DNA of 64,000 nt from Prosthecobacter sp. GTDB taxonomy: Bacteria > Verrucomicrobiota > Verrucomicrobiia > Verrucomicrobiales > Verrucomicrobiaceae. The stretch spans positions 1-64,000 of the forward strand of contig JABARQ010000037.1 in the NCBI GenBank assembly GCA_019186985.1, written 5' to 3'. Positions within the stretch are counted from its first letter, which is position 1, and each line of letters starts with the position of its first letter. The notes under the pieces were generated by a model. It did not search any database, had not been told where the DNA came from, and was given only the letters and a program-made list of their open reading frames with translations. Below, piece by piece: positions 29,201 to 36,008 of the stretch. The position numbers were made by a program, and so were the translations under genes.

Positions 29201-29451
29201 CCGCCGGGTTCGAGCCCGTCGAAGTGCGCAGCGGCTGGAGCCATGACGGCCTGCCCGGCTATCAGGAATACCGGGATGAAAAGGTGGCCTTCTTTGCCGA
29301 ACGGCTGCCCCAGGGCACGCACAACCTGCGCTATCGCGTCAAGGCGGAGATCCCAGGACGCTTCAGCGCCCTGCCGGCCAGGATTGAGGCCATGTATGCG
29401 CCTGAGCTGAGGGGCAGCTCCGCCGAGTGGAAGGCGCGGATCATCGAATGA
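23296..29451 (+). CDS. Giant bacterial alpha-2-macroglobulin-like protein with intact thioester
   Basis: 2051 residues with signal peptide (MNLTPLLFLGVLLPALLPAQ). After a helical N-terminal region come the MG domains, including the MG2/A2M block (HRLYAITDRPVYRPGQEVKWK) and the second A2M block (DSAVWVEDFVTDARGEGELNF, then LRSWVMGP). The thioester Cys1512-Thr-Glu-Gln lies in DYPYGCTEQTLNR, so covalent trapping of proteases should be possible. An Ala/Met/Pro-rich bait-like stretch precedes it (around PMAAAAAPAPAPMAADRLE). It is longer than the roughly 1500-1650-residue enterobacterial forms, mostly from the N-terminal extension. A pbpC gene, a common partner, is absent nearby. Confidence 0.9.
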   Translation: MNLTPLLFLGVLLPALLPAQNAPEALARVKKLSEQGNHREAADLGRAALARPDATGEILDATTQALGMLESHDEQEEVIESAVKSHPRNWDVLYHAGRAFEGLPHSGMMLDGRFVRGPIRNWDNRRTTELKDRVRSLQLFVAAWKLLPADASADDKKNVLSSLGRALGTEAWGSSQAWSLLHLTDLSTLPDFDDQSGLDEPAQGYPVDADGNPVFFKAAEGWDKARNDGERLLWTLEETAKLGPAETREARKTMAALIKGWFSVQTLAHYGFRFDAGEDEGGRKSGIATLHTLKDDETVARLATGPRRFKLPFEADFLRLYRMLADDVGAEAGTRVAAWMEVADELQDRRQFPRAAEAFQKAVELSQDAEQKRELKNRIGQITGNWGRFEPQAPFAAPKSGGAEAPPHTPKSPNLQLVFRNARKVSFTARKVDVSRLLADTEAYLRSEPQEQQWQRTNLGSIGQRLLESDGSKYLGKPTVEWSQDLEPRPNHWDRRVQVPVPLQEPGAYLVEGSFEGGGKARALVWLEALALVKVPQSDGIHYFVADALTGEPVSGAQVRFFGFQMQWGRPGLLNRERNVYKFKDFQATSDKNGVVKMTDSSFGEYQWLIRASTADGRLAFQGFDGFYFNDDLERFNEQHRLYAITDRPVYRPGQEVKWKAWARIVGYDPRLDTNKFAGASIRVTIHDPRGEKLLEKTFKADENGAIGDSLALDEEAVLGQYQAQFVWSRAARADVHLGQHSFRVEEYKKPEFEVKVEAPDKPVALGDSFEVSVKAEHYFGGPVKQGRVKYKVMRSAHTNRWFPTGPWDWLFGSGYGWRASYYDWYPGARRWCFCVPRWPWMQWRNDPPEMVAEGEAALNADGTFSVKIDTNLALELHGNEDHRYEIEAEVTDQSRRTISGKGSVLASRRPFEVYVSMDRGWYNAGDSGIASIHARTLDGRKVTATGELVLHRITYGRDGMPAEAAVIKLPLNEETDAQKLTFPKGGQYRLSARLKDEAGHEVEGTTFFSVRGAGFEDGRDFRFDDLELITEKEEYAPGEEVAVTINTNQAGSMVALFVRAQNGIYPDPIWLRIEGKSSTHRFRLTEADQPNLFIEAFTVREARVHQVTRQIIVPPRKRIATVELLPDAETYLPGQGSKVRVRVKDAEGRPFSGQVVLTAYDKALEYISGGSNQEDIRPFFWGWKRSHHPRVEDSLHEVEAGMLKEGERPMQQLGAFGGDVADQESAGAFGAAAAPRTMMKGAGIAMPMAAAAAPAPAPMAADRLEAARSYDAGGGAGGAQEEGPQPMIRTRLADSAVWVEDFVTDARGEGELNFKLPENLTTWKLRSWVMGPQAQVGEAAVEVVTRKNLMVRLQAPRFFVEKDEVVVSANVHNELDVAQEVKALLELEGGVLAPVEASKPSVASMPAHSEHRFDWRVKVTGEGEARIRVKALAAEDSDAMEMTFPAYTHGMSKTDSWSLSLRPDQAAGRLTVSVPAERKPEQTRLEIRYSPTLAMALVDALPHLVDYPYGCTEQTLNRFVPTVITLKVLKDLGVDLQAVREKRTNLNAQEIGRADQRAKRWQGKDGKGRPKEPVFDEDEVMKMARAGLKKLESMRGADGGWGWFPGGRESSPHITALVLHGLKAAEKAGMDLNDGHVRNGIEFLSRHEEGQLRRLRLPQKAKDHKPAPDQLDALIHCTLVEHGAGDRAMRSQLYEKRATLPRYNVALLGLACHAAGEAERRDMCLRNLRQFLKQDDENQTAWLDLPQQGWWFWWDDAIETQAAFLKLLCVTEPRGETAARIAKHLLNNRRNGTYWNSTKDTAAVIEALAGFVKASGESEPRQTVELLIDGRSLSKVEITRENLFTFNGTFVIKGEALGTGEHTVELRKLGESPLYANACLTVFTQEDGIPAAGLEVKARRKFYRLTEEKPAQQVAGSRGQVVTQAGTSYRREEIDSDAPVKSGDLIEVELSIDSKNDYEYVLIEDLKPAGFEPVEVRSGWSHDGLPGYQEYRDEKVAFFAERLPQGTHNLRYRVKAEIPGRFSALPARIEAMYAPELRGSSAEWKARIIE

Positions 29452-29516
29452 CGACCGCATTTCGCCCCCGGCATTTCACCCGCAAAAGTCTTGTCCCCGG
29501 TCAGGCGACGGCTAGC

Positions 29517-30239
29517 ATGGCCCTTCCCGTCTTTTTGATGCTTCAGGCCCGCCATCTTCAGCTCCTCATCGCCGCCGTTCTCATGTGGACGGCGGGCTTG
29601 AACGCTGCCGACGCTCCTTCGGAACAGCAGCTGACGTCAGCCCGTCTGGAGTTCGAGCGCGCCCTCATTGAAGCCAGCCTGGAGCCGCTGAAAAAGCAGG
29701 TCATCGAGCTCGACGCCATCGAGAAGCAACGTGCCGCCGCCCGTGATTATGACGGGGCCATCGCCGTCCGCACCGAACGCCGCCGGCTGGAGGGCGAGCT
29801 GGAGCGCCTCGACAAGCAGCTGCTGCTCATTCAAACCCGCGAACAATCTTTGCGGTCAGCCGCCCTGCCGGACCGCATTCCCCTGCCACTGGACCAGGCG
29901 GAGCTGAACGGCGTGCGTCGTGAAGGCGGTGAAATCACCGGCTGGAGCCGCACCGGCACCGGGGCCGCCTGGAAGCTGCCCGCGCTGCCTCCCGGCGGCT
30001 ACGAAGTGGTCATCCGCTACCGCTGCGGCGCGCTCGACGGCGGCGTGCTGGACGTCAGGGAGGTCCGCTTCCACCTCTCCAGCCCGATTGAAACCACGCT
30101 CAAGGGCCCTCAGGAAAAAAACCTCGGCACGCTGAAGATCACCGACGGCTCAGGAACGCTCACCCTTTCGGCCACGACGCTCCTGAAGGACAACCTCATG
30201 GACCTGCTGGGCGTGTGGCTGATTCCCGCGTGGCGCTGA
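29517..30239 (+). CDS. Secreted protein with coiled coil and C-terminal beta domain, unknown function
   Basis: 240 residues from ATG 29517. A hydrophobic leader ends near WTAGLNAADAP. A coiled coil follows (LEPLKKQVIELDAIEKQRAA and EGELERLDKQLLLIQTREQ), then a beta-rich C-terminal domain (AAWKLPALPPGGYEVVIRYR, VREVRFHLSSPIETTLKG). The layout is common in uncharacterised Verrucomicrobia proteins and recalls carbohydrate-binding-like modules. Start uncertain (29517 or 29538). It lies between alpha-2-macroglobulin and ispF in the same direction. Confidence 0.6.
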   Translation: MALPVFLMLQARHLQLLIAAVLMWTAGLNAADAPSEQQLTSARLEFERALIEASLEPLKKQVIELDAIEKQRAAARDYDGAIAVRTERRRLEGELERLDKQLLLIQTREQSLRSAALPDRIPLPLDQAELNGVRREGGEITGWSRTGTGAAWKLPALPPGGYEVVIRYRCGALDGGVLDVREVRFHLSSPIETTLKGPQEKNLGTLKITDGSGTLTLSATTLLKDNLMDLLGVWLIPAWR

Positions 30240-30292
30240 ACCGAAGGGATGAAACGATTGCATCCGCCCGCCCGCCAACCTATGAACGCCTC

Positions 30293-30775
30293 ATGATCCG
30301 AACAGGCATTGGTTATGATGTGCACCCCTTTCAGGACGGCCGCCCGCTCATCCTGGGTGGCGTGGAGATCCCCCACACCCGAGGGCTGAAGGGGCACTCC
30401 GACGCCGATGTCCTCTGCCACGCGATCGCCGACGCCGTGCTGGGTGCGCTGGGCCTGCCCGACATCGGCTTTTACTTCCCGCCCTCGGACATGAGCATCG
30501 AGGGCATCTGCAGCCTTCGCATCCTGGAAAAATGCGCCGCACTCGCCGCGCAACAGGGTTACGCCATCCAGAACGTGGACTCCTCGCTGATCGCGGAGGC
30601 GCCCCGGGTCATGAAACACGCGCCGCTCATGAAGGAGAAAATCGCCGCCGCGCTGAACATTCAGCCCGGACAGGTCGGCGTGAAGGCCACCACCAACGAG
30701 CGGCTCGGCTTTGTCGGCCGCGAAGAAGGCATCGCCGCCATGGCCGTGGCCTGCGTCGCCCGTCTGGCATCCTAG
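30293..30775 (+). CDS. ispF: 2-C-methyl-D-erythritol 2,4-cyclodiphosphate synthase
   Basis: 160 residues, the usual IspF length. Zinc ligands Asp9, His11 (GYDVHPF) and His43 (GHSDADVLCHAI) are in place, as are the LPDIGFYFPPSD and VKATTNERLGFVGREEGIAA substrate and trimer-interface blocks. It makes the cyclic diphosphate of the MEP isoprenoid pathway. ATG 30293 is chosen because the protein must begin MIRTGIGYDVH. Followed after 15 bp by ABC permease genes. Confidence 0.95.
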   Translation: MIRTGIGYDVHPFQDGRPLILGGVEIPHTRGLKGHSDADVLCHAIADAVLGALGLPDIGFYFPPSDMSIEGICSLRILEKCAALAAQQGYAIQNVDSSLIAEAPRVMKHAPLMKEKIAAALNIQPGQVGVKATTNERLGFVGREEGIAAMAVACVARLAS

Positions 30776-30790
30776 CCATCCCGTGCCTCC

Positions 30791-31717
30791 ATGCTGCGTT
30801 TTCTCATCAGCCGCGTCATCCAGGGCATCGCCGTCATCCTCGGCGTGCTGTGCATCACTTTCCTGCTGCTGAAGCAGGCGCCAGGCGGCCCCTTCCAGGG
30901 TGAGCGTGACGTGCCTGAGCACATCCGAAGGCAGCAGGCGGCCATGTACGGCCTCGACAAGCCGCTGCCCGTCCAGCTCCTGAATCACATCGTCAACTTC
31001 GCCACCTTCCAGTTTCCGCCCTCCCCCAAGACCCCGGGCCGTGGCGTGGAGGAGATCATCGCCCAGGGCTTTCCGGTGTCCGCCCAGGTCGGTCTCGCTG
31101 CCCTGTGCATCGCCCTTGCGATCGGCATCCCGACGGGCGCCCTGGCGGCCCTCAGGCCCAACAGCCTGGAGGACCGGGCCAGCACGGTCGCAGCCACCCT
31201 GGGCATCTGCACGCCCAGCCTCGTCCTAGGCCCGGTCATCGCCCTGGTCTTCGGCCTGAAGCTGCGCTGGTTCAACGCCTCCGGCTGGTATGACGCCGAC
31301 GACTGGGTCCTGCCCGCCGTCACCCTTGGCATCATCTACAGCGCCTACATCGCCCGGCTCACCCGCGGCGGCCTTCGTGAAACACTGGCCCAGGAGTTCA
31401 TCCGCACCGCACGCGCCAAGGGCGCCTCCGAGGCCGCCGTCGTCTTCCGCCACGCCTTCAAGCTCGCCTGCCTGCCCGTGCTCAACTTCCTCGGCCCTGC
31501 GGCCGCAGGCCTCATGACCGGCTCCATCGTCATCGAAAGCGTCTTCCAGCTCCCCGGTCTTGGACAACATTTTGTTGGGGCGGCGGTCAACCGGAACTAC
31601 GAGCTGGCCATGGCCACCGCCGCCTTTTACGCGCTGCTCATCGTCGCCTTCAACCTGCTGGTGGACGTCGTCCAGGCGCTGCTCAACCCGCGCATCGGCT
31701 TCAAGGAGGACTCATGA
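30791..31717 (+). CDS. ABC transporter permease, DppB/OppB type
   Basis: 308 residues with an N-terminal transmembrane helix (FLISRVIQGIAVILGVLCITFLLL), then a periplasmic loop and five further hydrophobic segments. The cytoplasmic EAA loop is seen in FIRTARAKGASEAAVVFRHA. The C-terminus ends LLNPRIGFKED as in peptide/nickel permeases. It overlaps the next permease gene by 4 bp (ATGA), so the two are translationally coupled. The substrate-binding protein and the two ATPases of such importers are not in the window. Confidence 0.88.
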   Translation: MLRFLISRVIQGIAVILGVLCITFLLLKQAPGGPFQGERDVPEHIRRQQAAMYGLDKPLPVQLLNHIVNFATFQFPPSPKTPGRGVEEIIAQGFPVSAQVGLAALCIALAIGIPTGALAALRPNSLEDRASTVAATLGICTPSLVLGPVIALVFGLKLRWFNASGWYDADDWVLPAVTLGIIYSAYIARLTRGGLRETLAQEFIRTARAKGASEAAVVFRHAFKLACLPVLNFLGPAAAGLMTGSIVIESVFQLPGLGQHFVGAAVNRNYELAMATAAFYALLIVAFNLLVDVVQALLNPRIGFKEDS

Positions 31718-32568
31718 GCGGCGGCCACCCATCCCCCTGGCGGCTGGCATGGCGGAGGCTCGTCCGCTCCCGCATCACCGTGGCCGCGATGATCCTGCTG
31801 GGCCTGATGGTGCTGGCCTGCGTGGCCGGCCCCTGGTTCTCACCCTACGGCCCGAACGACCAGAACCTCGACCTGCGAGCCACCGCCCCCGGTGTCTCCC
31901 ACTGGCTCGGCACCGACCCCCTGGGGCGCGACCTCGCCACACGCATCCTTCACGGCGGCCGCATCTCCCTGCTGGTCGGCGTTCTCGCCACGGGCGTCGC
32001 CGCCGTCATCGGTGTCGGCTACGGACTGGTCGCCGGACTTGCCGGCCGCCGCACCGACGCGCTGATGATGCGCATCGTCGACGTCCTCTACGCCTTCCCC
32101 TTCATCACCTTTGTCATCCTGCTTGTGGTCATCTTCGGCCGCCAGTTTGTGCTCATCTTCGTCGCCATCGGCGCGGTGGAATGGCTGACCATGGCGCGTG
32201 TCGTTCGCGGCCAGGTGCTGTCACTGAAGAAACTGGAGTACGTCCAGGCCGCACGTGCCGCCGGGGCAGGCTTCAGCCGCATCCTGCTCCGCCACATGCT
32301 GCCCAATGTCATGGGGCCCGTCATCATCTACGCCAGCCTTACCGTCCCCGGCGTCATGCTGCTGGAGGCCACGCTCAGCTTCCTCGGCCTTGGCATCCAG
32401 CCGCCCGACGCCAGCTGGGGCGTGCTCATCAGCGAGGGCGCTGCAAGCATGGCGGTCCATCCCTGGATGCTCATCGGCCCCGGAGCCTTCTTCATGCTCA
32501 CCCTGCTCGCTCTCAACCTCATCGGTGACGGCCTGCGCGACGCCCTGGACCCGAAGTCGGGGGATTGA
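31714..32568 (+). CDS. ABC transporter permease, DppC/OppC type
   Basis: 284 residues. RRLVRSRITVAAMILLGLMV is the first membrane helix, HWLGTDPLGRDLATRILHG is the conserved periplasmic block of OppC/DppC proteins, and YVQAARAAGAGFSRILLRHMLP is the EAA loop that docks on the ATPase. It pairs with the upstream permease to form the membrane channel of a peptide or opine-type importer. Transcription ends toward the convergent dnaB gene. Confidence 0.9.
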   Translation: MSGGHPSPWRLAWRRLVRSRITVAAMILLGLMVLACVAGPWFSPYGPNDQNLDLRATAPGVSHWLGTDPLGRDLATRILHGGRISLLVGVLATGVAAVIGVGYGLVAGLAGRRTDALMMRIVDVLYAFPFITFVILLVVIFGRQFVLIFVAIGAVEWLTMARVVRGQVLSLKKLEYVQAARAAGAGFSRILLRHMLPNVMGPVIIYASLTVPGVMLLEATLSFLGLGIQPPDASWGVLISEGAASMAVHPWMLIGPGAFFMLTLLALNLIGDGLRDALDPKSGD

Positions 32569-32633
32569 TTGACGACGGATGCGACCGCCGTCACCCGGCC
32601 GGAAAAACGACAGCCGCTTTTTTCAGCAGACCA

Positions 32634-34163
32634 CTAAGGCGACTCCGCCTCCTCATCCGGCGTGCGCTCGACGAAACGCATGGCGTAGTCAATGAAGCGC
32701 AGCGGCACGTCATCGGTCGGGCCGTTTCGGTTCTTCGCCAGGATGAGCACCGCCTGCCCCTTCTTCTTCGCCTCAGCCTCCTCGTCTCCGACCTCCATCT
32801 TCGCTCCGGCGTAATCTTCACGCGTCAGCAGGCCCACCATGTCCGCGTCCTGCTCGATGGAGCCCGACTCACGAAGGTCGGACAGCACCGGACGCTGGCC
32901 CTTGCGGCTTTCCACCGCACGGTTGAGCTGGGCCAGCACGATGATCGGGATGTTGAGCTCCTTGGCGATGCCCTTGATGCCGGCGGAGATCTCCGCGATT
33001 TCAATCTGGCGGTTGTCCTTGGCACGGCGGCTGCCGCTCGTGACGAGCTGCAGGTAGTCGATCATGATCATCTGGATGTTGTGCTGCTTCTTCAGCCGCC
33101 TCGCCTTGGCGCGCATCTCCATGATGTCCAGGCCCGGCGTGTCATCGATGAAGATCTGCGCCTTCTGCAGCTCGCGCGTCGCCTTGGCCAGCGCCTCCTG
33201 CTGGGCGCGGGAGAGCAGGCCGCGGGAAAGATCCTGCATGGAAAGCTGGGCACGCGAGACGAGCAGACGACGCACCAGCATCGTCGCGCTCATTTCCAGG
33301 CTGAACACCGCCGCCGCATGACCGCAGTCCACGGACACATGCTCGACCAGGTTCATGGCGAGGGAGGTCTTGCCCATCGAGGGGCGGGCCGCAATGACAA
33401 ACATTTCAGCCCCCTGCAGGCCTGAGCTGAGCTTGTCCAGCACGCTGTAGCCGGTGGACAGGCCGCGCAGCTGGCCGGGGTGCTCCAGCATGTACTGGAT
33501 GGAGTCGATGGCCTCCGCGACATGCGCGGACAGGCTCTTCATGTTGTCCTCCTTGCCGGTGGATTCACGCACCGCCAGCATCCTTTGTTCGGCGTGGTCG
33601 ACGACCGTGTTCACATCGCCGTCCACCTCCTCCTTCCCGAACTCATAGGCCTCGTGGATGTTGATCGAGCAGGCGTGGATGAGCTGGCGCAGCAGGTACT
33701 TGTCGAGGACGATCTTCTTGTAGTGCTGGTAGTGCGCCGGGCTGGGCACAAAGGTGAACAGCTCGGTGATCGCCGCCGGGCCGCCGACACGGTCCAGCAG
33801 GTTCTGGTCGCGCAGCACGTTCGTCACCATCACCGGGTCGATCGGCAGGTTCTTGTCGTAGAACTCCAGCAGCTTCTCGTAGATGGTGCGGTTGGCCTCG
33901 TGGTAAAAGGCCGCCGCAGGCAGGTTGACCCGGCTTTCACTGAGGCGTTCGTTCGGATCCTGCAGCAGGCTCGAAAGCACGCCCTTTTCAGCATCATCGG
34001 AAAACGGCAGCGCCCGGTTGATGTTCGCCAGAAGCTCCTCGGCCGTCGGCTCGCCTTTTTTACGGCCAAAGGGATTGGCCTGGGCGGGTTTGGCCGCATC
34101 ACGTGCGGGCAGTTCGCCCGGTGCTGCGGCGGCTTGTACGAGGTTGGAAGCGGACTCTGCCAT
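32634..34163 (-). CDS. dnaB: Replicative DNA helicase DnaB
   Basis: 509 residues with an N-terminal primase-interacting domain (SDDAEKGVLSSLLQDPN) and a RecA-type C-terminal motor: Walker A in IAARPSMGKTSLAMN, SLEMSATMLVRRLL, Walker B in IQMIMIDYLQLV, and the arginine-finger region after PIIVLAQLNRAVESRKGQRP. It is the hexameric replication-fork helicase. The N-terminus has a 45-residue Ala/Pro-rich extension. Its start lies 161 bp from the split tRNA-Val gene. Confidence 0.95.
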   Translation of the reverse strand: MAESASNLVQAAAAPGELPARDAAKPAQANPFGRKKGEPTAEELLANINRALPFSDDAEKGVLSSLLQDPNERLSESRVNLPAAAFYHEANRTIYEKLLEFYDKNLPIDPVMVTNVLRDQNLLDRVGGPAAITELFTFVPSPAHYQHYKKIVLDKYLLRQLIHACSINIHEAYEFGKEEVDGDVNTVVDHAEQRMLAVRESTGKEDNMKSLSAHVAEAIDSIQYMLEHPGQLRGLSTGYSVLDKLSSGLQGAEMFVIAARPSMGKTSLAMNLVEHVSVDCGHAAAVFSLEMSATMLVRRLLVSRAQLSMQDLSRGLLSRAQQEALAKATRELQKAQIFIDDTPGLDIMEMRAKARRLKKQHNIQMIMIDYLQLVTSGSRRAKDNRQIEIAEISAGIKGIAKELNIPIIVLAQLNRAVESRKGQRPVLSDLRESGSIEQDADMVGLLTREDYAGAKMEVGDEEAEAKKKGQAVLILAKNRNGPTDDVPLRFIDYAMRFVERTPDEEAESP

Positions 34164-34324
34164 GGGCCCGGGATTAGTGGCGCGATTGATTGTGGATACA
34201 ATGCGAGCAACTCAGTTTCTCTGTGAATAATCCAGATGCCCTGCCCCCTGCAAAAATGCCGCCGCACGCCGGAAACTGGTTGCCTTGCAGCCGATTTCCC
34301 TTCATCTCGGCACTTCGCAATCGC

Positions 34325-34361
34325 GCACGGATAGCTCAGTGGTAGAGCGGCTCGTTTACAC
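34325..34361 (+). pseudogene. 5' half of host tRNA-Val(UAC), interrupted in the anticodon loop
   Basis: Reads acceptor strand GCACGGA, D arm GCTC...GAGC, anticodon stem GCTCG and loop TTTACAC (anticodon TAC at 34357-34359), then stops matching a tRNA at 34362. The missing 3' half is found at 62308-62345, 28 kb away. Joined, the two pieces give a complete cloverleaf of 75 nt including CCA. The element therefore split the gene, and the sequence at this junction does not restore the 3' half. Confidence 0.9.
34352..34361 (+). other. attL core
   Basis: TCGTTTACAC, identical to 62298-62307. Counting the partly matched flank, 34345-34361 and 62291-62307 agree at 14 of 17 positions. The core covers the anticodon loop of tRNA-Val. 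Confidence 0.85.
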
Positions 34362-34468
34362 TTCTTGCGAGGGCGTTTCCCTGGGGTGGACAGGGTTGGA
34401 CAAAAGCCCGTTTCACTAGGGGAAGAGCGTTTTGGCACAAGCCCCCAAAAGACAGATTTTTTGTCGTC

Positions 34469-34491
34469 GGGGGCAACATTGGGGGGTAACA
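34469..34491 (+). other. Left-end arm-type integrase sites
   Basis: GGGGGCAACA (34469) and GGGGGTAACA (34482), 13 bp apart. The same motif with the same 13-bp spacing and orientation recurs at the right end (62203-62225), as expected for arm-binding sites of the terminal tyrosine recombinase. Assignment is inferred from position and repetition. Confidence 0.5.
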
Positions 34492-34516
34492 GAAACCCCA
34501 TTTTTTGCATGAGGAG

Positions 34517-34588
34517 TGCGGCGTGAGAGATTCGAACTCCCGACCAACTGCGTGTAAAGCAGCCGCTCTACCACTGAGCTAACGCCGC
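34517..34588 (-). tRNA. tRNA-Val(UAC) carried by the element
   Basis: The minus strand folds as a full tRNA: acceptor GCGGCGT paired perfectly with ACGCCGC, D arm GCTC/GAGC, anticodon stem GCTGC/GCAGT with loop TTTACAC (anticodon TAC), and T arm GGGAG TTCGAAT CTCTC. The CCA is not encoded. The D arm and loops match the host tRNA-Val at 34325, but the acceptor and anticodon stems differ, so it is not a simple copy of the disrupted gene. It decodes the same GUA codons as the split host gene. Confidence 0.92.
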
Positions 34589-34669
34589 TTGTATTGAGCC
34601 GCGCAAAACTGTGGCAGGTTCCGATTCATGGCAAGGGCATAATTCGGAAGATGGAGGCAAATGCGCGGC

Positions 34670-35224
34670 TCATTGCCCCACATTTCGCTCCAGAATCTTG
34701 ATGACCATCGTCACAATATCATTTTCGTAGCCTCGGCTTGCGAATTTCCGCAAGCCACTCGCTAGCGCGGAGGGTGTGACAAGAAGCCAACCCATCTCTT
34801 GAAACTTTGCGATGAGCTTCGATTCGTGCCCTGCTTTGATATTGCCTGCCACTACCCCGTAATTGACTTTTGGGTCTCCGGCCAATAACAGCCCTTCCTG
34901 CCTCAACTGCTCAATGAGTTTGGCGGTGACGAGTTTCCGCAGGCTGTCGCGGTTAAACATCTTAAATCGCTCTTTGTGCAGAGAATCTGTGCCATCGAAG
35001 TTTTCGATGCGAACCCCATCTGAATCGAGGTAGCTCTTGCATTCAATGATGAGCAATTCATTCAGGTGGGGCTTGAATCCTATGATGTCCACTTCGGGGC
35101 GTGGCATACTGGGATTGCCGAGGTCGCGCTTTTCCTCTTTGGTGAGGGCGATCTTCACGCCAACTCGCGTCCAATATCCCTGCGCCTCAAAATACCGCGA
35201 TGCTATGTGTTCAAAGGCGTCCAT
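34670..35224 (-). CDS. PD-(D/E)XK nuclease-like protein
   Basis: 184 residues. An N-terminal helix (MDAFEHIASRYFEAQGYWT) is followed by RPEVDIIGFKPHLNELLIIE and then CKSY, i.e. the Asp and Glu-x-Lys of the PD-(D/E)XK nuclease core, as in restriction-endonuclease-like and Holliday-resolvase-like proteins. The C-terminal half has a helical region (RDSLRKLVTAKLIEQLRQEG) and a Rossmann-like tail. It may act as a solitary restriction-type nuclease or a nuclease subunit. A good promoter ends 6 bp before the ATG, so the message is probably leaderless. Confidence 0.6.
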   Translation of the reverse strand: MDAFEHIASRYFEAQGYWTRVGVKIALTKEEKRDLGNPSMPRPEVDIIGFKPHLNELLIIECKSYLDSDGVRIENFDGTDSLHKERFKMFNRDSLRKLVTAKLIEQLRQEGLLLAGDPKVNYGVVAGNIKAGHESKLIAKFQEMGWLLVTPSALASGLRKFASRGYENDIVTMVIKILERNVGQ

Positions 35225-35230
35225 AAATTG

Positions 35231-35259
35231 ACTATAAAGATGACGCTTTGAGAAGGCAA
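35231..35259 (-). promoter_or_regulatory. Sigma70-type promoter giving a leaderless mRNA
   Basis: On the minus strand TTGCCT, 17 bp, TATAGT; the -10 box ends 6 bp before the ATG at 35224, so transcription should start at or next to the A of ATG. No Shine-Dalgarno is present. Confidence 0.5.
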
Positions 35260-35339
35260 TCGAACAAAAGTTGCAGTGGCAACTGGCTGCTGTCTTCCCT
35301 CCTGCACATTCTTAAGCTGTTAGCGGCGTTCTGAAAATT

Positions 35340-36008
35340 TCAGGACATCAAACCGACGCCTGAGGTTTCCTTCTGCCCGGGAAGCCGAGCGTTTGATGCC
35401 AATTTCACGCTGCCAGACTGCTCGATGAGAGTGGCAAACGTTGCTTGGGTCTGGAGCTTTTTCTTTTCGTCCGCGTTCAGTTCCAATTGTGTTGTGCCAT
35501 CCACTCGTTGCGTCTCTCGATCCACCTTCACCTCAATAGGCTTTGGCAAGGGTTTGAAAGACGATCCAAGCAATTGACCGATTCCCAAAGTGCTCCGCAC
35601 ATCCTCCGGGACGGGCACGCTTTCGGTCAGTTTTAGGGTGTTGTTTTTGTCCATCTGACCTTTGAACAACACCATCTGCCCTTGTTTGTTGGTCAAGATG
35701 ACAAGGCGGTAATCATCGCCCGTCTCAGCAGTAATGCCGAGGCGTTTTGACAAGAACTCCTTCCGGCCTTCGTGAGTGTCCACACCGGCAAGGTGCAGGG
35801 CGTTCGCTATCTCTAGCTGAGAGGCTTGATCCCCTTTCCCCAAAAGGCCGCTTTGGACAGCATCAAAGATGGGAGCAACCGCTTCAATCAACGTGCGGCC
35901 TATAGAAGCAGTGGCTTGGTACTCCGCCACGGTGGCCCCCGCTTCATTCACAGTCGCAACAACTGCATTTTTATCAAAAGCGGTGAGATCAAACTTTTCT
36001 TCGGCCAT
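35340..36008 (-). CDS. Hypothetical protein
   Basis: 222 residues with a strong ribosome site (GAGGAGG) 7 bp before ATG 36008. The N-terminal half is helical (VAEYQATASIGRTLIEAVAP), and the middle looks beta-rich (DDYRLVILTNKQGQMVLFKG). The C-terminus is polar, with KLQTQATFATLIEQSGSVKL. No signal peptide, membrane segment or known domain is recognisable. It lies in the same direction as the PD-(D/E)XK gene with a 115-bp gap, so the two may form a unit. Confidence 0.65.
   Translation of the reverse strand: MAEEKFDLTAFDKNAVVATVNEAGATVAEYQATASIGRTLIEAVAPIFDAVQSGLLGKGDQASQLEIANALHLAGVDTHEGRKEFLSKRLGITAETGDDYRLVILTNKQGQMVLFKGQMDKNNTLKLTESVPVPEDVRSTLGIGQLLGSSFKPLPKPIEVKVDRETQRVDGTTQLELNADEKKKLQTQATFATLIEQSGSVKLASNARLPGQKETSGVGLMS

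Noticed and set aside
33830..34510. 226-codon frame crossing the left junction
   Set aside because: It runs antisense through the tRNA half and opposite-frame dnaB; no domain and no start signal.
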